From an uncultured Actinomycetes bacterium (GTDB lineage: Bacteria > Actinomycetota > Acidimicrobiia > IMCC26256 > PALSA-555), in the NCBI GenBank assembly GCA_903899845.1, contig CAIUKV010000079.1, forward strand, positions 1 to 52,829: DNA of 52,829 nt. The letters are read 5' to 3'. Both the position numbers and the translations under genes were made by a program. Shown piece by piece: positions 14,960 through 24,237 of this stretch (position 1 is the first letter of the stretch; every line of letters starts with the position of its first letter). The notes under the pieces were generated by a model. The model was not told the DNA's origin and made no database searches. It saw nothing but the letters and a program-made list of their open reading frames with translations.

Positions 14960-16021
14960 ATGGCTCCCAGCGCAGACCCGGCCGAGTACCCCACCGTCCA
15001 CCGGGCGGTCGTCTACACGGAGCGGGGCCACGTCGAGGTGGCCGAGCGGCCGGTCGCCCCCCTGGGGCCCCGTGACGTGCTCCTCTCGGTGAGCCACTGC
15101 GGGGTCTGCGGGAGCGACATCCACTTCGTGACCGAGGGCTGGGGACGCCCCGGATCGGTCGAGGGCCACGAGTACAGCGGCACCGTGCTCGCCGTGGGCG
15201 AGGCCGTGACCCGCTGGGCCCCCGGCGACCGGGTGGTCGGCGGTCCGTCGCCGCGCTGCGGCACCTGCGAGTACTGCGCCGCCGGCCGGCCGTCGCTGTG
15301 CGTGGGCCGCTCGGCTGCGGGAGTGGACGAGTACCCCGACGGTGCGTTCGCCGACCACACGGTCGCGGCCGAGGACGCGCTCCTCGCCGTGCCCGACGGG
15401 GTCAGCCTGCGGGCCGCGGCCCTGGCCGAGCCCCTGGCCGTGGCCCTCCACGGGCTCACCCGGGGTGGCGTCACCGCGGGCCAGCGCCTGCTGGTCACCG
15501 GGGGCGGTCCCATCGGTGCCCTGTCGGTGGCCGCGGCCCGGGTCCGCGGCGTCACCGACATCGTGGTCAGCGAGCCCCACCCGCGGCGCCGCGACCTGTG
15601 CGCCCGCCTCGGCGCCGAGGTCGTGACGCCCGACGCCCTGGTCGCGCCGGCCATGCCGCACGCCGTCGTCGACGAGCCCTTCGACGTCGCGCTCGAGTGC
15701 TCGGGCCACCCGGCGGCGATGGAGGCGGCCCTGGGGCAGCTCAAGCGGGCGGGCACGCTGGTGCTCGTCGGCGCCGGGGTGAAGCGGCCCCGCTTCGACA
15801 CCAGCCGCATCCTGCTGAACGAGCTCGTCATCACCGGTTCGTTCGTCTACGACGCCGACGGCTTCGAGCGTGCGCTCGAGCTGCTGGCCCGGCCCGACTT
15901 CCCGAGCGAGGCGATGATCGAGCCCGGCGACTTCCCACTCGCCGGCGTGCTCGACGCGATCCACGGACTGGAGGCGGGCGAGTACGCCGGCAAGGTGATG
16001 ATCGTCCCGTCGGCGTCCTGA
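14960..16021 (+). CDS. Zinc-dependent alcohol dehydrogenase (MDR family)
   Basis: Medium-chain dehydrogenase of 353 residues. Catalytic zinc ligands are Cys47 and the GHE pair (His70, Glu71); the structural zinc loop has Cys100, Cys103, Cys106 and Cys114. The nucleotide-binding motif is TGGGPIG (180-186). The overall form resembles sorbitol, threonine or 2,3-butanediol dehydrogenases. It oxidises a secondary alcohol with NAD(P), substrate not assignable. It heads a three-gene rightward run with a VOC protein and an LLM oxidoreductase and is divergent from the amidohydrolase operon. Confidence 0.9.
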   Translation: MAPSADPAEYPTVHRAVVYTERGHVEVAERPVAPLGPRDVLLSVSHCGVCGSDIHFVTEGWGRPGSVEGHEYSGTVLAVGEAVTRWAPGDRVVGGPSPRCGTCEYCAAGRPSLCVGRSAAGVDEYPDGAFADHTVAAEDALLAVPDGVSLRAAALAEPLAVALHGLTRGGVTAGQRLLVTGGGPIGALSVAAARVRGVTDIVVSEPHPRRRDLCARLGAEVVTPDALVAPAMPHAVVDEPFDVALECSGHPAAMEAALGQLKRAGTLVLVGAGVKRPRFDTSRILLNELVITGSFVYDADGFERALELLARPDFPSEAMIEPGDFPLAGVLDAIHGLEAGEYAGKVMIVPSAS

Positions 16022-16095
16022 CGCCGCTCGCCGTTCCCGTTCGCCGTTCCCGTTCCCTCTTCCGTCCCCGTCCCCGAGCCCCCACCGGAGCCCCC

Positions 16096-16575
16096 GTGCC
16101 GTCCACCGACACCCGTCCGCCCCGCTTCAACCACGTGGCCATGAGCGTGCCCCGCGACCTGCTCGACGAGCAGGGTCGGGCCGACCTCGTCGCGTTCTAC
16201 TCCGAGGTCTTCGGCTTCGAGGAGCTGCCGACGATGACCGAGGACCGCCGCCGCCTCGTGTTCGGCTGCCACACGATCGAGCAGTTCGTGTTCCTCATCG
16301 CCGGCGACGACCCGCCGATGACCTGCCCCCGGCTCGACCACTACGGCTTCTCCGTCGGGACCGAGGCCGAGCTCGACGCCGTGCTCGCCCGGGCGAAGGC
16401 GTTCCAGGCGAAGGACCCGCGCGTCGACATCATCGACAAGCACGTCGACGACCACGGGCGGATCGCGATCACCGCGATCTACATCGGGTACCTCCTCCCG
16501 ATGATGGTGGAGATCCAGTGGTGGGACTTCAAGCAGCCGGCGGCCGGCACGACCGCCGCGGCCGACGCGTCGTGA
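16096..16575 (+). CDS. VOC superfamily (glyoxalase/dioxygenase fold) protein
   Basis: Protein of 159 residues with paired beta-alpha-beta-beta-beta modules: FNHVAMSV opens the first, and LVAFYSEVFGFEELP is the typical VOC helix. FSVGTEAELDAVLARAKAF begins the second, and YLLPMMVEIQWWD ends with a Glu in the metal-ligand position. The reaction cannot be assigned, because VOC proteins include lyases, isomerases and dioxygenases. The GTG start has a GGAG 6 nt upstream after a pyrimidine-rich leader. Its stop overlaps the next start by 4 nt. Confidence 0.8.
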   Translation: MPSTDTRPPRFNHVAMSVPRDLLDEQGRADLVAFYSEVFGFEELPTMTEDRRRLVFGCHTIEQFVFLIAGDDPPMTCPRLDHYGFSVGTEAELDAVLARAKAFQAKDPRVDIIDKHVDDHGRIAITAIYIGYLLPMMVEIQWWDFKQPAAGTTAAADAS

Positions 16576-17549
16576 CCGCGCCCCTGCGCTACGGCGCCTT
16601 CGTCCCCCAGGGCTGGAAGCTCGAGTACTCGGGCTGGGGTGCCGCCGAGGCGTGGGCCCGCAGCGTCGAGCTCGCGCAGGAGATCGAGGCGCTCGGGTAC
16701 GACCACCTGTGGGTCTACGACCACGTCGAGACCGTGCCGCGACGCGAGCCGACGCACGTGTTCGAGGCGTTCACGATGCTCGCCGCGCTCTCGCAGCGCA
16801 CCGAGCGGGTCCGGCTCGGTCAGCTCGTCACGTGCGCGGCGTACCGCAACGCGGGGCTGCTGGCCAAGGAGGCGGCCGGCATCGACGTGATGTCGGGCGG
16901 CCGGCTCATCCTCGGGATCGGCGGCGGGTGGTACGACCGCGAGTACCAGGCCTACGGCTACCCGTTCCCGTCGGCGGCCGAGCGCCTGCGGATCATGGAG
17001 GAGACCACCGAGGTCGTCCGGCGGCTCTGGACCGAGGAGACCGTCACCTACGAGGGGCGCCACCTCCGCCTCGACGGCGCCTACTGCGACCCGAAGCCCC
17101 TCCAGCAGCTGCCCGAGGTCTGGATCGGCGGCGGGGGCGAGCAGGTCACGCTGCGCATCGCCGCTCGCCTCGCCGACAAGACCAACTGGCAGGTCGGCCT
17201 GGCCGAGTTCGTGCACAAGTCCGAGGTGCTGCGGGGCCACTGCGAGCGGGTGGGCCGTGACTTCGACGAGATCGTGCGCACCCACGGGCCCGACTGCCGG
17301 ATCTTCGACACCGAGCGGGAGCTGCGCGAATGGTGCGAGTCGCCGACCGGCGGTCAGCTCCGCAAGGCGGTGCCGACCGACGAGTACATCCGCGACAACC
17401 TCGTCGGCACGCCCGAGATGGTGGCCGAGAAGACCCAGGCCTTCGTCGACGCCGGCTGCCGCGAGTTCGTGCTGTGGTTCCGCGACTTCCCGTCGTCGGA
17501 GAGCCTGCAGCGCTTCGCGCGTGAGGTGATCCCCGCCGTCACCGGCTGA
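16572..17549 (+). CDS. LLM-class (F420-type) flavin oxidoreductase
   Basis: TIM-barrel protein of 325 residues of the luciferase-like monooxygenase class. The motifs AQEIEALGYDHLWVYDHV, LAALSQRTERVRLGQLVTCAAYRNAGLLAKEAAGIDVMSGGRLILGIGGGWYDREYQAYG and LPEVWIGGGGEQVTLRIAARLADKTN are those of actinobacterial F420-dependent members. F420 use is inferred from family and host, not from a unique residue. The GTG start overlaps the VOC stop (GTGA). Together with the alcohol dehydrogenase and VOC gene it forms a small oxidative pathway of unknown substrate. Confidence 0.88.
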   Translation: MTAPLRYGAFVPQGWKLEYSGWGAAEAWARSVELAQEIEALGYDHLWVYDHVETVPRREPTHVFEAFTMLAALSQRTERVRLGQLVTCAAYRNAGLLAKEAAGIDVMSGGRLILGIGGGWYDREYQAYGYPFPSAAERLRIMEETTEVVRRLWTEETVTYEGRHLRLDGAYCDPKPLQQLPEVWIGGGGEQVTLRIAARLADKTNWQVGLAEFVHKSEVLRGHCERVGRDFDEIVRTHGPDCRIFDTERELREWCESPTGGQLRKAVPTDEYIRDNLVGTPEMVAEKTQAFVDAGCREFVLWFRDFPSSESLQRFAREVIPAVTG

Positions 17550-17593
17550 TCGGCGCCCGGGTGGCGACCCGGCTCCCGGGAGCGGCGCGGTGT

Positions 17594-17599
17594 TAGCGT
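17594..17599 (+). promoter_or_regulatory. -10 hexamer TAGCGT, likely leaderless
   Basis: TAGCGT ends 7 nt before a GTG at 17607. It overlaps another in-frame GTG at 17598, which therefore should not be the start. Confidence 0.5.
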
Positions 17600-17606
17600 G
17601 CCCGCC

Positions 17607-19262
17607 GTGAGCGCCCCGACCGACGCCGCGGACGACACCGCGCCCGAGGCTGCGACCGGGACTGCGACCGAGGCGGCGGCCGAGGCGGCGGCCGAGACCG
17701 AGACCGGCCCGACGTCGGCGATCCCGGCGACGTCCGACCGGGTCCGCCGCCTCGGTGCGGTCGCGGTGGGTGTCGTGCTCGTGGCCGCGGTGCTGCTCCG
17801 CTTCGTGGTGCGCAGCGACCTGTGGCTCGACGAGGCGCTCACGGTGAACATCGCCGGGCTGCCCCTCGCGGAGATGCCGGCGGCCCTGCGGCGCGACGGT
17901 GCGCCCCCGCTCTACTACGTGCTGCTGCACCTCTGGATCGCCGGGTTCGGGGAGGGCGACACCGCGGTGCGGGCCCTGTCGGGGGTCCTGTGGCTCGCGA
18001 CCCTGCCCGCGATGTGGCTCGCCGGGCGACGGCTCGGGGGCAGATCGGCGGCGTGGGCGACGCTGCTCGTGTTCGCGACGGTCCCGTACACCTTCCGGTA
18101 CGCGAGCGAGACCCGCATGTACGCCCTGGTCATGTTCCTCGTCGCGTGGGGATACCTGGCGCTGCGGCGCGCGCTCGGGTCGCCCACGCTCGGCCGGCTC
18201 GCGCCGGTCGCAGTGGTGACGGCGGCGTTGCTCTACACCCACAACTGGTCGTACTACCTGCTCGCGACCGTGGGGGTCGTGGTCCTGGTGCAGGCGTGGC
18301 GCGGCGCCACTGCCGACGCGCGCCGCGGCGCCCGGCGGGTCGCCGCCGCCATCGTGGTGGGGGGGCTGGCGTACCTGCCGTGGCTCCCGACCGTGCTGTT
18401 CCAGCTCGGGCACACGGGGACCCCGTGGGGTGATCCCCAGCTCCCGTGGTCGGCCGGGGCGGCGTTCCTGCTCGGGTTCGCCGGGGTGTTCACCCCGCCG
18501 CACGCCGAGCCCTTCATGCTCGCGGTGTTCGTGCTCGTCCTCCCACTGCTCGCGCTCTTCGGCGCGGCCCGCGGTGCCACCCACGTCGACCTCGACCTCC
18601 GGACCCGTCCGCTCGTGCGCGGTGAGGCGGTGGTGGCGCTGGGCGCGCTCGGCCTCGGCTTGACCCTCTCGTTCGCCACCGGCACCGCCTTCGACGGTCG
18701 GTACGCCGCGGTGATCGTCCCGCTGTTCGTGCTGTGCATCGCCATGGGGACGCAGGTGTTCGGTGACCCCCGGGTCCGGGTGGCCGTGCTCGCGGCGGTC
18801 GTGGTGCTGGGGCTGGCCGGTGGGGTGCGCAACGCGGTCGACCAGCGGACCCAGGCGGGCGAGGTGGCCGCGGTCCTGCGGGCCGAGGCCGAGCCCGGTG
18901 ACGTGGTCGTGTACTGCCCCGACCAGCTCGCGCCGGCCGTGCACCGCGTGCTCGGCGACGGCCGGGGGCTGACCGAGGTCACGTTCCCGGCGCTCGGCGG
19001 CCCGGAGCGGATCAACTGGGTGGACTACCGCGACCGGATCGACCGGACCGACTCCGACGCCTTCGCCGCCGAGGTGCTCGCGCGTGCCGCCGGGGCCCGC
19101 ATCTGGCTCGTCACGACCCCGGGGTACCTCAGCGTCGAGGGGCGCTGCGAGGAGGTGGTCCTCGCCCTGGGCGCAGCGCGCCCGGGCGGAGCGCAGCGGA
19201 TCGAGCCCGGCACCGGCGACTACTTCGAGCTGGTCGGCCTGTTCGAGTACCCGGCGGCGTGA
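17607..19262 (+). CDS. GT-C family membrane glycosyltransferase
   Basis: Polytopic membrane protein of 551 residues. An Ala/Thr/Glu-rich cytoplasmic tail (about 1-45) leads to a first membrane helix and then the loop motif DLWLDEALT, the acidic catalytic loop of GT-C (PMT/ArnT-like, glycosyltransferase family 39) enzymes. YASETRMYALVMFLVAWGYLALRRAL and about eleven more hydrophobic helices follow, with a soluble C-terminal domain (about 400-551). Such enzymes move sugars from polyprenyl phosphate to acceptors outside the membrane. I chose GTG at 17607 because the upstream GTG lies in the putative -10. It overlaps the next gene by 4 nt. Confidence 0.8.
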   Translation: MSAPTDAADDTAPEAATGTATEAAAEAAAETETGPTSAIPATSDRVRRLGAVAVGVVLVAAVLLRFVVRSDLWLDEALTVNIAGLPLAEMPAALRRDGAPPLYYVLLHLWIAGFGEGDTAVRALSGVLWLATLPAMWLAGRRLGGRSAAWATLLVFATVPYTFRYASETRMYALVMFLVAWGYLALRRALGSPTLGRLAPVAVVTAALLYTHNWSYYLLATVGVVVLVQAWRGATADARRGARRVAAAIVVGGLAYLPWLPTVLFQLGHTGTPWGDPQLPWSAGAAFLLGFAGVFTPPHAEPFMLAVFVLVLPLLALFGAARGATHVDLDLRTRPLVRGEAVVALGALGLGLTLSFATGTAFDGRYAAVIVPLFVLCIAMGTQVFGDPRVRVAVLAAVVVLGLAGGVRNAVDQRTQAGEVAAVLRAEAEPGDVVVYCPDQLAPAVHRVLGDGRGLTEVTFPALGGPERINWVDYRDRIDRTDSDAFAAEVLARAAGARIWLVTTPGYLSVEGRCEEVVLALGAARPGGAQRIEPGTGDYFELVGLFEYPAA

Positions 19263-20380
19263 CCGTGCTCCGCACGCGCTTCGTGCGCGAGGACCTGCGG
19301 GCGGCTGTGGTCCCGTGGGTGGTGGCCCGTGTGCTGGTGGTGGGTGCGCTCGGGCTGGTGCGCGAGGTCCTCGACGCCCTCGGGGTCGCCGACCGACCGG
19401 TGCAGGCGGCCCAGGGCCTGTTCGCCTGGGACGCCGCCTACTACCGCGACATCGCCGAGTACGGATACGGCGCGCTCCCTGCCGACGCGCTGCGGTTCTT
19501 CCCGGTCGTGCCGCTCGCGGCGCGGGGCCTGGGCGTCGTCCTGTTCGGCCGGTACGGGCTCGCGCTCCTGGTCCTGGTCAACGTCGGCGCGCTGGTGTTC
19601 GGCGCGCTGCTCCACCGGATCACGGTGCTCGAGACCGGCGACCGGCGGGCCGCGGCCCGGGCGGCCTGGTTCGCGGCGGTCCTCCCGGTCGCGGCGGTCT
19701 TCGTGATGGGCTACGCCGACGCGCCCGCCGCGGCGCTCGCGGTCGGCGCGTTCCTTGCGCTGCGCACCGATCGCTTCGCGCTCGCGGGTGCCCTCGGCCT
19801 CGTGGCCGGCGCGACCCGGCCCGTGGGCGCCTTCCTGGCCCTCCCCGCGTTGATCGAGGCGCTGCGGATCCGCCACGGGCACACGGCGCGCGCCTGGGCC
19901 GGACGGCTGGCGGCGGTCGCCGGACCCCCGCTCGGCCTCGTCGCCTACCTCGCCTGGGTCGGGGCCGACCGCGGTGACCCGTGGCTGCCGTTCTCGGTCC
20001 AGCAGCGGGCCTCGCTGCGGGGTGGCTTCGTCGACCCCGTGTCGCGCCTCGTGCGGGCGGCGGGCGATCTCGGGGGCGGTGACCGGTTCGGCTCGGGCCT
20101 GCACCTGGTCGGGGCCCTGGTGTTCCTCGGCCTGCTCGTCGTGGTGGCCCGGCGCCTGCCCGCGTCCTACACGGCGTTCAGCGCCCTGACCCTCCTGGTC
20201 ACCCTGTCCGCGGAGAACCTCGACTCGTCGGAGCGCTACGCCGTGGGCGCCTTCCCGCTGCTCGTCGGCCTCGCGCTCGTGACCGGGCGGCGCGCCGTGG
20301 AGCGGGCCGCCCTGGCCCTCGCCGCCGGGGGCCTCGTGGCCTACGCCGTCCTGGGCTTCACCGGGGTGGCGGTGCCCTGA
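19259..20380 (+). CDS. PIG-V-like mannosyltransferase (GT-C)
   Basis: Integral membrane protein of 373 residues with about ten helices. The first periplasmic loop WDAAYYRDIAEYGYGALPADALRFFPVVPL is the hallmark of PIG-V/mannosyltransferase-like GT-C proteins, where the Asp of WD is catalytic; AGATRPVGAFLALPALIEAL is the second conserved block. Predicted role: transfer of mannose from a polyprenyl donor to an envelope glycan or glycolipid. The GTG start is coupled by GTGA overlap to the preceding GT-C gene, so the two probably act in one pathway. Confidence 0.82.
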   Translation: MTVLRTRFVREDLRAAVVPWVVARVLVVGALGLVREVLDALGVADRPVQAAQGLFAWDAAYYRDIAEYGYGALPADALRFFPVVPLAARGLGVVLFGRYGLALLVLVNVGALVFGALLHRITVLETGDRRAAARAAWFAAVLPVAAVFVMGYADAPAAALAVGAFLALRTDRFALAGALGLVAGATRPVGAFLALPALIEALRIRHGHTARAWAGRLAAVAGPPLGLVAYLAWVGADRGDPWLPFSVQQRASLRGGFVDPVSRLVRAAGDLGGGDRFGSGLHLVGALVFLGLLVVVARRLPASYTAFSALTLLVTLSAENLDSSERYAVGAFPLLVGLALVTGRRAVERAALALAAGGLVAYAVLGFTGVAVP

Positions 20381-20398
20381 GCCGAGCCCGGGTCGCCG

Positions 20399-20404
20399 TA
20401 GAAT
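20399..20404 (+). promoter_or_regulatory. Putative -10 TAGAAT
   Basis: TAGAAT about 90 nt before the flavoprotein start, giving a leader of roughly 80 nt that contains a GAGGAG ribosome site at 20474-20479. This contrasts with the leaderless genes nearby. Confidence 0.4.
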
Positions 20405-20492
20405 CCCGAAGCCGTCGTTCGTCCCCGTCCTTCCGCCCCGCCGCTCTACCCCGCACCGCCCCCCGTCGTTCCGCGAGGAGACGCCACCCGCC

Positions 20493-22016
20493 GTGAGCAC
20501 CACCGTCGACACCAGCGTCGCCCCCGAGGTCGTCGTCATCGGCGCCGGGCCCGCGGGCCTCACCGCCGCCTACGAGCTGACCCGCCGCGGCGCCACCCCC
20601 ACCGTGCTCGAGCTCGACGACGTGGTGGGCGGGATCAGCCGCACCGTCGTGCGCGACGGGTGGCGCTTCGACATCGGGGGGCACCGCTTCTTCACCAAGG
20701 TCACCCCGGTCGACGACCTCTGGTTCGAGATCCTGGGGGCGGAGAACTTCCTGCGCCGGCCGCGGATGAGCCGCATCTACTACCAGGGCAAGTTCTACGA
20801 CTACCCGCTCGTCCCCATGAACGCCCTCAAGAACCTGGGCATCGTGGAGGCGGTCAAGTGCGTCGGGTCGTACGTCTGGGTCCGGATCAAGAAGCCCAAG
20901 GACCAGACCAACCTCGAGGGCTTCTACGCCGCGCGCTTCGGCTGGCGCCTCTACCGGACGTTCTTCGAGACCTACACCGAGAAGGTGTGGGGGGTCCCGG
21001 TGCGCGAACTCCAGGCCGACTGGGGCGCGCAGCGGGTCAAGAACCTGTCGCTGTTCCGGGCCGGCTGGGAGGCGATCAAGCCCAAGTGGCTGCGCGCCCG
21101 CCAGGACAAGGCGAAGCAGGTCACCAGCCTGATCGAGGAGTTCAACTACCCGAAGTACGGCCCGGGCCAGATGTGGGAGCGCTGCACCGAGATCGTGGAG
21201 GAGCGTGGTGGCGCGGTGCGGATGGAGACCCTGGTCACCAGGGTCCGCCACGAGAACGGGCGGGCGGTGTCGGTCACGGCCCGGGCCAAGGACGGCACCG
21301 AGACCACCTACGACTGCACGCACGTGGTGTCGTCCATGCCGATGAGCGAGCTGCTGCGGGCGATGGACCCACCGGCGCCGGCCGAGGTGGTCGCGGCGGC
21401 CGACGACCTGCGCTACCGCGACTTCATGACCGTGGCCCTGGTCGTCCCCGAGGACGCCGGGTTCCCCGACAACTGGATCTACATCCACGACCCGGCGGTG
21501 CGGGTCGGGCGGGTGCAGAACTTCGGGCAGTGGTCGCCGTACCTGGTGAAGGAGGGCCGCACCTGCCTCGGGCTCGAGTTCTTCGTGAGCGAGGGCGACG
21601 ACATGTGGACCAAGGCCGACGACGCGCTGGTCGAGCAGGGCAAGCGCGAGCTGGCCCACCTCGGCCTGTGCGACGCCGACCGGGTCGAGGCGGGCTACGT
21701 CGTGCGGGTCAAGAAGGCGTACCCGGTGTACGACGCGATGTACAAGCACAACGTCGACGTCATGCGCGACTGGATCGCGGCCAACTGCCCCAACGTGCTC
21801 CCGGTCGGGCGCAACGGGATGCACAAGTACAACAACCAGGACCACTCGATGTACACGGCGATGCTCTCGGTCGAGAACATCTACGGCGCGACGCACGACG
21901 TCTGGACCGTGAACGTCGAGGACGAGTACCACGAGGAGGAGGACCCCACGACCTCGCGGGGGACCGGGCGCGACGCGCCGCTCCTTCCCCGTCCCGACGT
22001 GCCTGCGGCGCGCTGA
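20493..22016 (+). CDS. UDP-galactopyranose-mutase-like FAD protein
   Basis: Flavoprotein of 507 residues. The FAD-binding VVVIGAGPAGLTAAYEL (residues about 13-29) is followed by VVGGISRT and FDIGGHRFFTK, as in the Glf/protoporphyrinogen-oxidase-like group found in polysaccharide clusters. TEKVWGVPVRELQADWGAQRVKNLSLF and GRNGMHKYNNQDHSMYTAM near the C-terminus are also typical. True Glf enzymes are nearer 370-400 residues, so this longer group may isomerise or oxidise another sugar nucleotide. The GTG start has a GAGGAG upstream. With an AftD-like enzyme nearby, a role in making a furanose donor is attractive but unproved. Confidence 0.78.
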   Translation: MSTTVDTSVAPEVVVIGAGPAGLTAAYELTRRGATPTVLELDDVVGGISRTVVRDGWRFDIGGHRFFTKVTPVDDLWFEILGAENFLRRPRMSRIYYQGKFYDYPLVPMNALKNLGIVEAVKCVGSYVWVRIKKPKDQTNLEGFYAARFGWRLYRTFFETYTEKVWGVPVRELQADWGAQRVKNLSLFRAGWEAIKPKWLRARQDKAKQVTSLIEEFNYPKYGPGQMWERCTEIVEERGGAVRMETLVTRVRHENGRAVSVTARAKDGTETTYDCTHVVSSMPMSELLRAMDPPAPAEVVAAADDLRYRDFMTVALVVPEDAGFPDNWIYIHDPAVRVGRVQNFGQWSPYLVKEGRTCLGLEFFVSEGDDMWTKADDALVEQGKRELAHLGLCDADRVEAGYVVRVKKAYPVYDAMYKHNVDVMRDWIAANCPNVLPVGRNGMHKYNNQDHSMYTAMLSVENIYGATHDVWTVNVEDEYHEEEDPTTSRGTGRDAPLLPRPDVPAAR

Positions 22017-22032
22017 GCCCGAACCGGTCCGA

Positions 22033-24135
22033 TCAGGGGCCGGCGGGGGTGCTCGGTACCGGCGGAGTGGCGGCCTGGGTCCGCAGGGCGGCGTAGAGGG
22101 CGTCGAGCAGCCGGGGAGCGGTCCAGGCGGCGCCGTCGGCCTCGTAATGGACACCGTCTTTGGGGCGGAGCACCACGCCGTCCCGGGCGGGGGCACAGGC
22201 ACCGTTGTCGGGAGCCCCTTCCGGGCACACGATGCTCGAGAGATCGATCACTGCGACGTCGGGGTGTCGGGTCGCGAACCGATCCATCACGTCGTTGACC
22301 GCTGCCAGGCGCCGCTGGTGGTCCCTGGTAACGATGCGGAGCGAGTTGGTCGCCAGCGGGGGGTTGTTCACGAGGACGAACCGGGCGCCGTTTGCTGCGG
22401 TCAGCAACCGCACTCGCTCCATCTCGCCGAGGAGCCATTCCTCCCAAGCCGGGGTGCCCACAAGCAGGCGCCTCCCGTCGACCCGTTGATCCGACGACTC
22501 CCAGGTGCTCAACCACAGCACCGTGTCGGGCTTCACCTCTGCGATCGCGTCGGCCTGGTACTGCGCAGTCGCGCGGGCGCAATCGGTACCCCAGTCGACG
22601 GGCGTCCCGTCGGGCAGGAGGGGCACCCCGGTCGTCATCCCGCACCCCAGGCGCCCGATCGTCCGAAGCTGCACCCCGTCCTCGGCACCGGCCCGGGCGA
22701 GCGCGTCGGTGAGCGTCACGGCCACCGAGTCGCCGAGCACCAGGGTTCGTCGGGTGGGCGAGTCGGTGCCTCCGGGGGCAATGCCCGCAACCGGGCTCCC
22801 CCCCCCACCCAGGACGGTGCCGGGCCGCCCGGCGAGGAGGTCGGTCGTGGCGCCGACGGTCGCACCCAACAGGACCCCGAGGGTCGCCGCGAAACCACCG
22901 AACACGAGCACGGTCGGCACCAACTTGCTGCGGTAGCGCCGGTGCCGGATCGGAAGCTCGACCAGGTAGTAGGAGAGCGCACTGATTCCGACGGTCACTG
23001 AGAGCTGCACGCCTGCGAGCCGCCAGCCGGTGACGGGGACACCCCAGCTCGCCATGCGGGCCGGGTTGAGCGCCACCCATACCGGCCAGTGCCACAGATA
23101 GATTCCGTAGGAGATCTGCCCGATCCAGCGCACCGGCCTCAGGCTGAGGGCCGTCTGCGCCGGGTTTGCGCCTGTCGGTTGCACCATGGCGCAGATAACC
23201 GCAGCGGAGGCGACGGCGAACAGTACGAAGCCACCGCGGTAGAGGAAGGTGCCCTGGTCCCGTCCCGCCCAGAACAGGACGAGCACGACTGCGATCCCGA
23301 TCCACCCGGCGACCTGGACGCCCACGCGTGTCACCCGCATCCGGGGTGCCCAGTGCCCGAGTACGAGCGCGAGGAGGGCCCCGATCAGGAGCTGGCTCGC
23401 TCGCGTGTCGGTGCCGTAGTACACGCGTGACGGGTCGCGTCCGGGCTCGAAGCGCCACTGCATGACCGCCACCGACAGCGCAGTTCCCAAGACGCACACG
23501 ACGGTGAGCACGACGTGCCGACCCCGGTTGACCCACAGCGCCGCAAAGACCACGAGGGGCCACAGCAGGTAGAACTGCTCCTCGATCGCGAGCGACCACA
23601 TGTGGCGCAACATCGAGGGCTCGGTGGTGAAGTACGACTGCCCCGAGAGAACGAAGTGCCAGTTGGCACCGTAGAACAGCGACCAAACGCCGTCGGAGCG
23701 AAGCCGACCCCACTGGTCGGAGGGGAGGACGAGGCGTCCCCACAGTGCGACTGCGACGAGCAGCACGAAGAGGGCGGGCAGCAGACGACGGAAGCGCCGC
23801 GCCCAGAAGGCCCCGAAACGGATCGTCCCGGTGCTGCGCCGTTCGATCAGCAACAGAGAGGTGATCAGGTAGCCCGAAAGCACGAAGAAGAGGTCGACGC
23901 CGAGGAACCCCCCCTGCAGCCACCCGGCACCGAAGTGGTACGCGACCACGGCCAGCACCGCAACCGCCCGGAGGCCGTCGAGCGCAGGCTTGTACGTGAA
24001 TCGGGTCGGGTCCAGGATCCACCCGGAGGCGTCGGGGGCGTCAGCTGCGGTCGGTGTCGGGTCGGTCGCCGGGGTCTCGACCGGTGGTCCGGTCGGTGCC
24101 GACGACGTCCCGTCGGCGGCGACGGATCGGGCCAT
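22033..24135 (-). CDS. Acyltransferase-3 with C-terminal SGNH domain
   Basis: Membrane O-acyltransferase of about 700 residues, OafB-like. The N-terminal acyltransferase-3 domain (about 45-390) starts with YKPALDGLRAVAVLAVVAYHF and has FLGVDLFFVLSGYLITSLL, LPALF and HMWSLAIEEQFYLLWPLVV, with about ten helices. A further helix leads to an extracytoplasmic SGNH domain (about 450-690) with the GDSV nucleophile block and a DGVHY block near the end for the catalytic Asp and His. It moves an acyl group onto a cell-surface glycan. The ATG is chosen over the preceding GTG because TAGCGT ends 6 nt before it. Base composition looks less GC-rich than its left neighbour. Confidence 0.9.
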   Translation of the reverse strand: MARSVAADGTSSAPTGPPVETPATDPTPTAADAPDASGWILDPTRFTYKPALDGLRAVAVLAVVAYHFGAGWLQGGFLGVDLFFVLSGYLITSLLLIERRSTGTIRFGAFWARRFRRLLPALFVLLVAVALWGRLVLPSDQWGRLRSDGVWSLFYGANWHFVLSGQSYFTTEPSMLRHMWSLAIEEQFYLLWPLVVFAALWVNRGRHVVLTVVCVLGTALSVAVMQWRFEPGRDPSRVYYGTDTRASQLLIGALLALVLGHWAPRMRVTRVGVQVAGWIGIAVVLVLFWAGRDQGTFLYRGGFVLFAVASAAVICAMVQPTGANPAQTALSLRPVRWIGQISYGIYLWHWPVWVALNPARMASWGVPVTGWRLAGVQLSVTVGISALSYYLVELPIRHRRYRSKLVPTVLVFGGFAATLGVLLGATVGATTDLLAGRPGTVLGGGGSPVAGIAPGGTDSPTRRTLVLGDSVAVTLTDALARAGAEDGVQLRTIGRLGCGMTTGVPLLPDGTPVDWGTDCARATAQYQADAIAEVKPDTVLWLSTWESSDQRVDGRRLLVGTPAWEEWLLGEMERVRLLTAANGARFVLVNNPPLATNSLRIVTRDHQRRLAAVNDVMDRFATRHPDVAVIDLSSIVCPEGAPDNGACAPARDGVVLRPKDGVHYEADGAAWTAPRLLDALYAALRTQAATPPVPSTPAGP

Positions 24136-24141
24136 CACGCG

Positions 24142-24147
24142 ACGCTA
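24142..24147 (-). promoter_or_regulatory. -10 hexamer TAGCGT, likely leaderless
   Basis: Minus-strand TAGCGT ends 6 nt before the acyltransferase ATG, with no ribosome site between. Confidence 0.55.
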
Positions 24148-24237
24148 TCAGCGCGCCCGGCGCCTGCCTGGGGCACCCGACCGGGTCGCCCAGCGCCTGC
24201 GACGCGGGTTCGGGTATGGGCAGAATCGACGTGATCG

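Noticed and set aside
13139-15964. Extension of the amidohydrolase frame by about 385 codons upstream
   Set aside because: The extension is antisense to the alcohol dehydrogenase gene, and the ATG at 14806 has a good ribosome site and begins a normal amidohydrolase.
16022-16095. Pyrimidine-rich stretch as a terminator
   Set aside because: It has repeats of GTTCCCGTTC but no convincing hairpin, and the next gene is in the same direction.
17598-17606. GTG at 17598 as start of the GT-C gene
   Set aside because: It lies inside the TAGCGT hexamer; GTG at 17607 has the 7-nt distance seen in other genes.
16479-18944. 821-codon minus-strand frame
   Set aside because: Antisense to LLM oxidoreductase and GT-C genes, low complexity, no start context.
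24136-24138. GTG at 24138 as start of the acyltransferase gene
   Set aside because: The adjacent ATG at 24135 has the usual 6-nt distance from TAGCGT.
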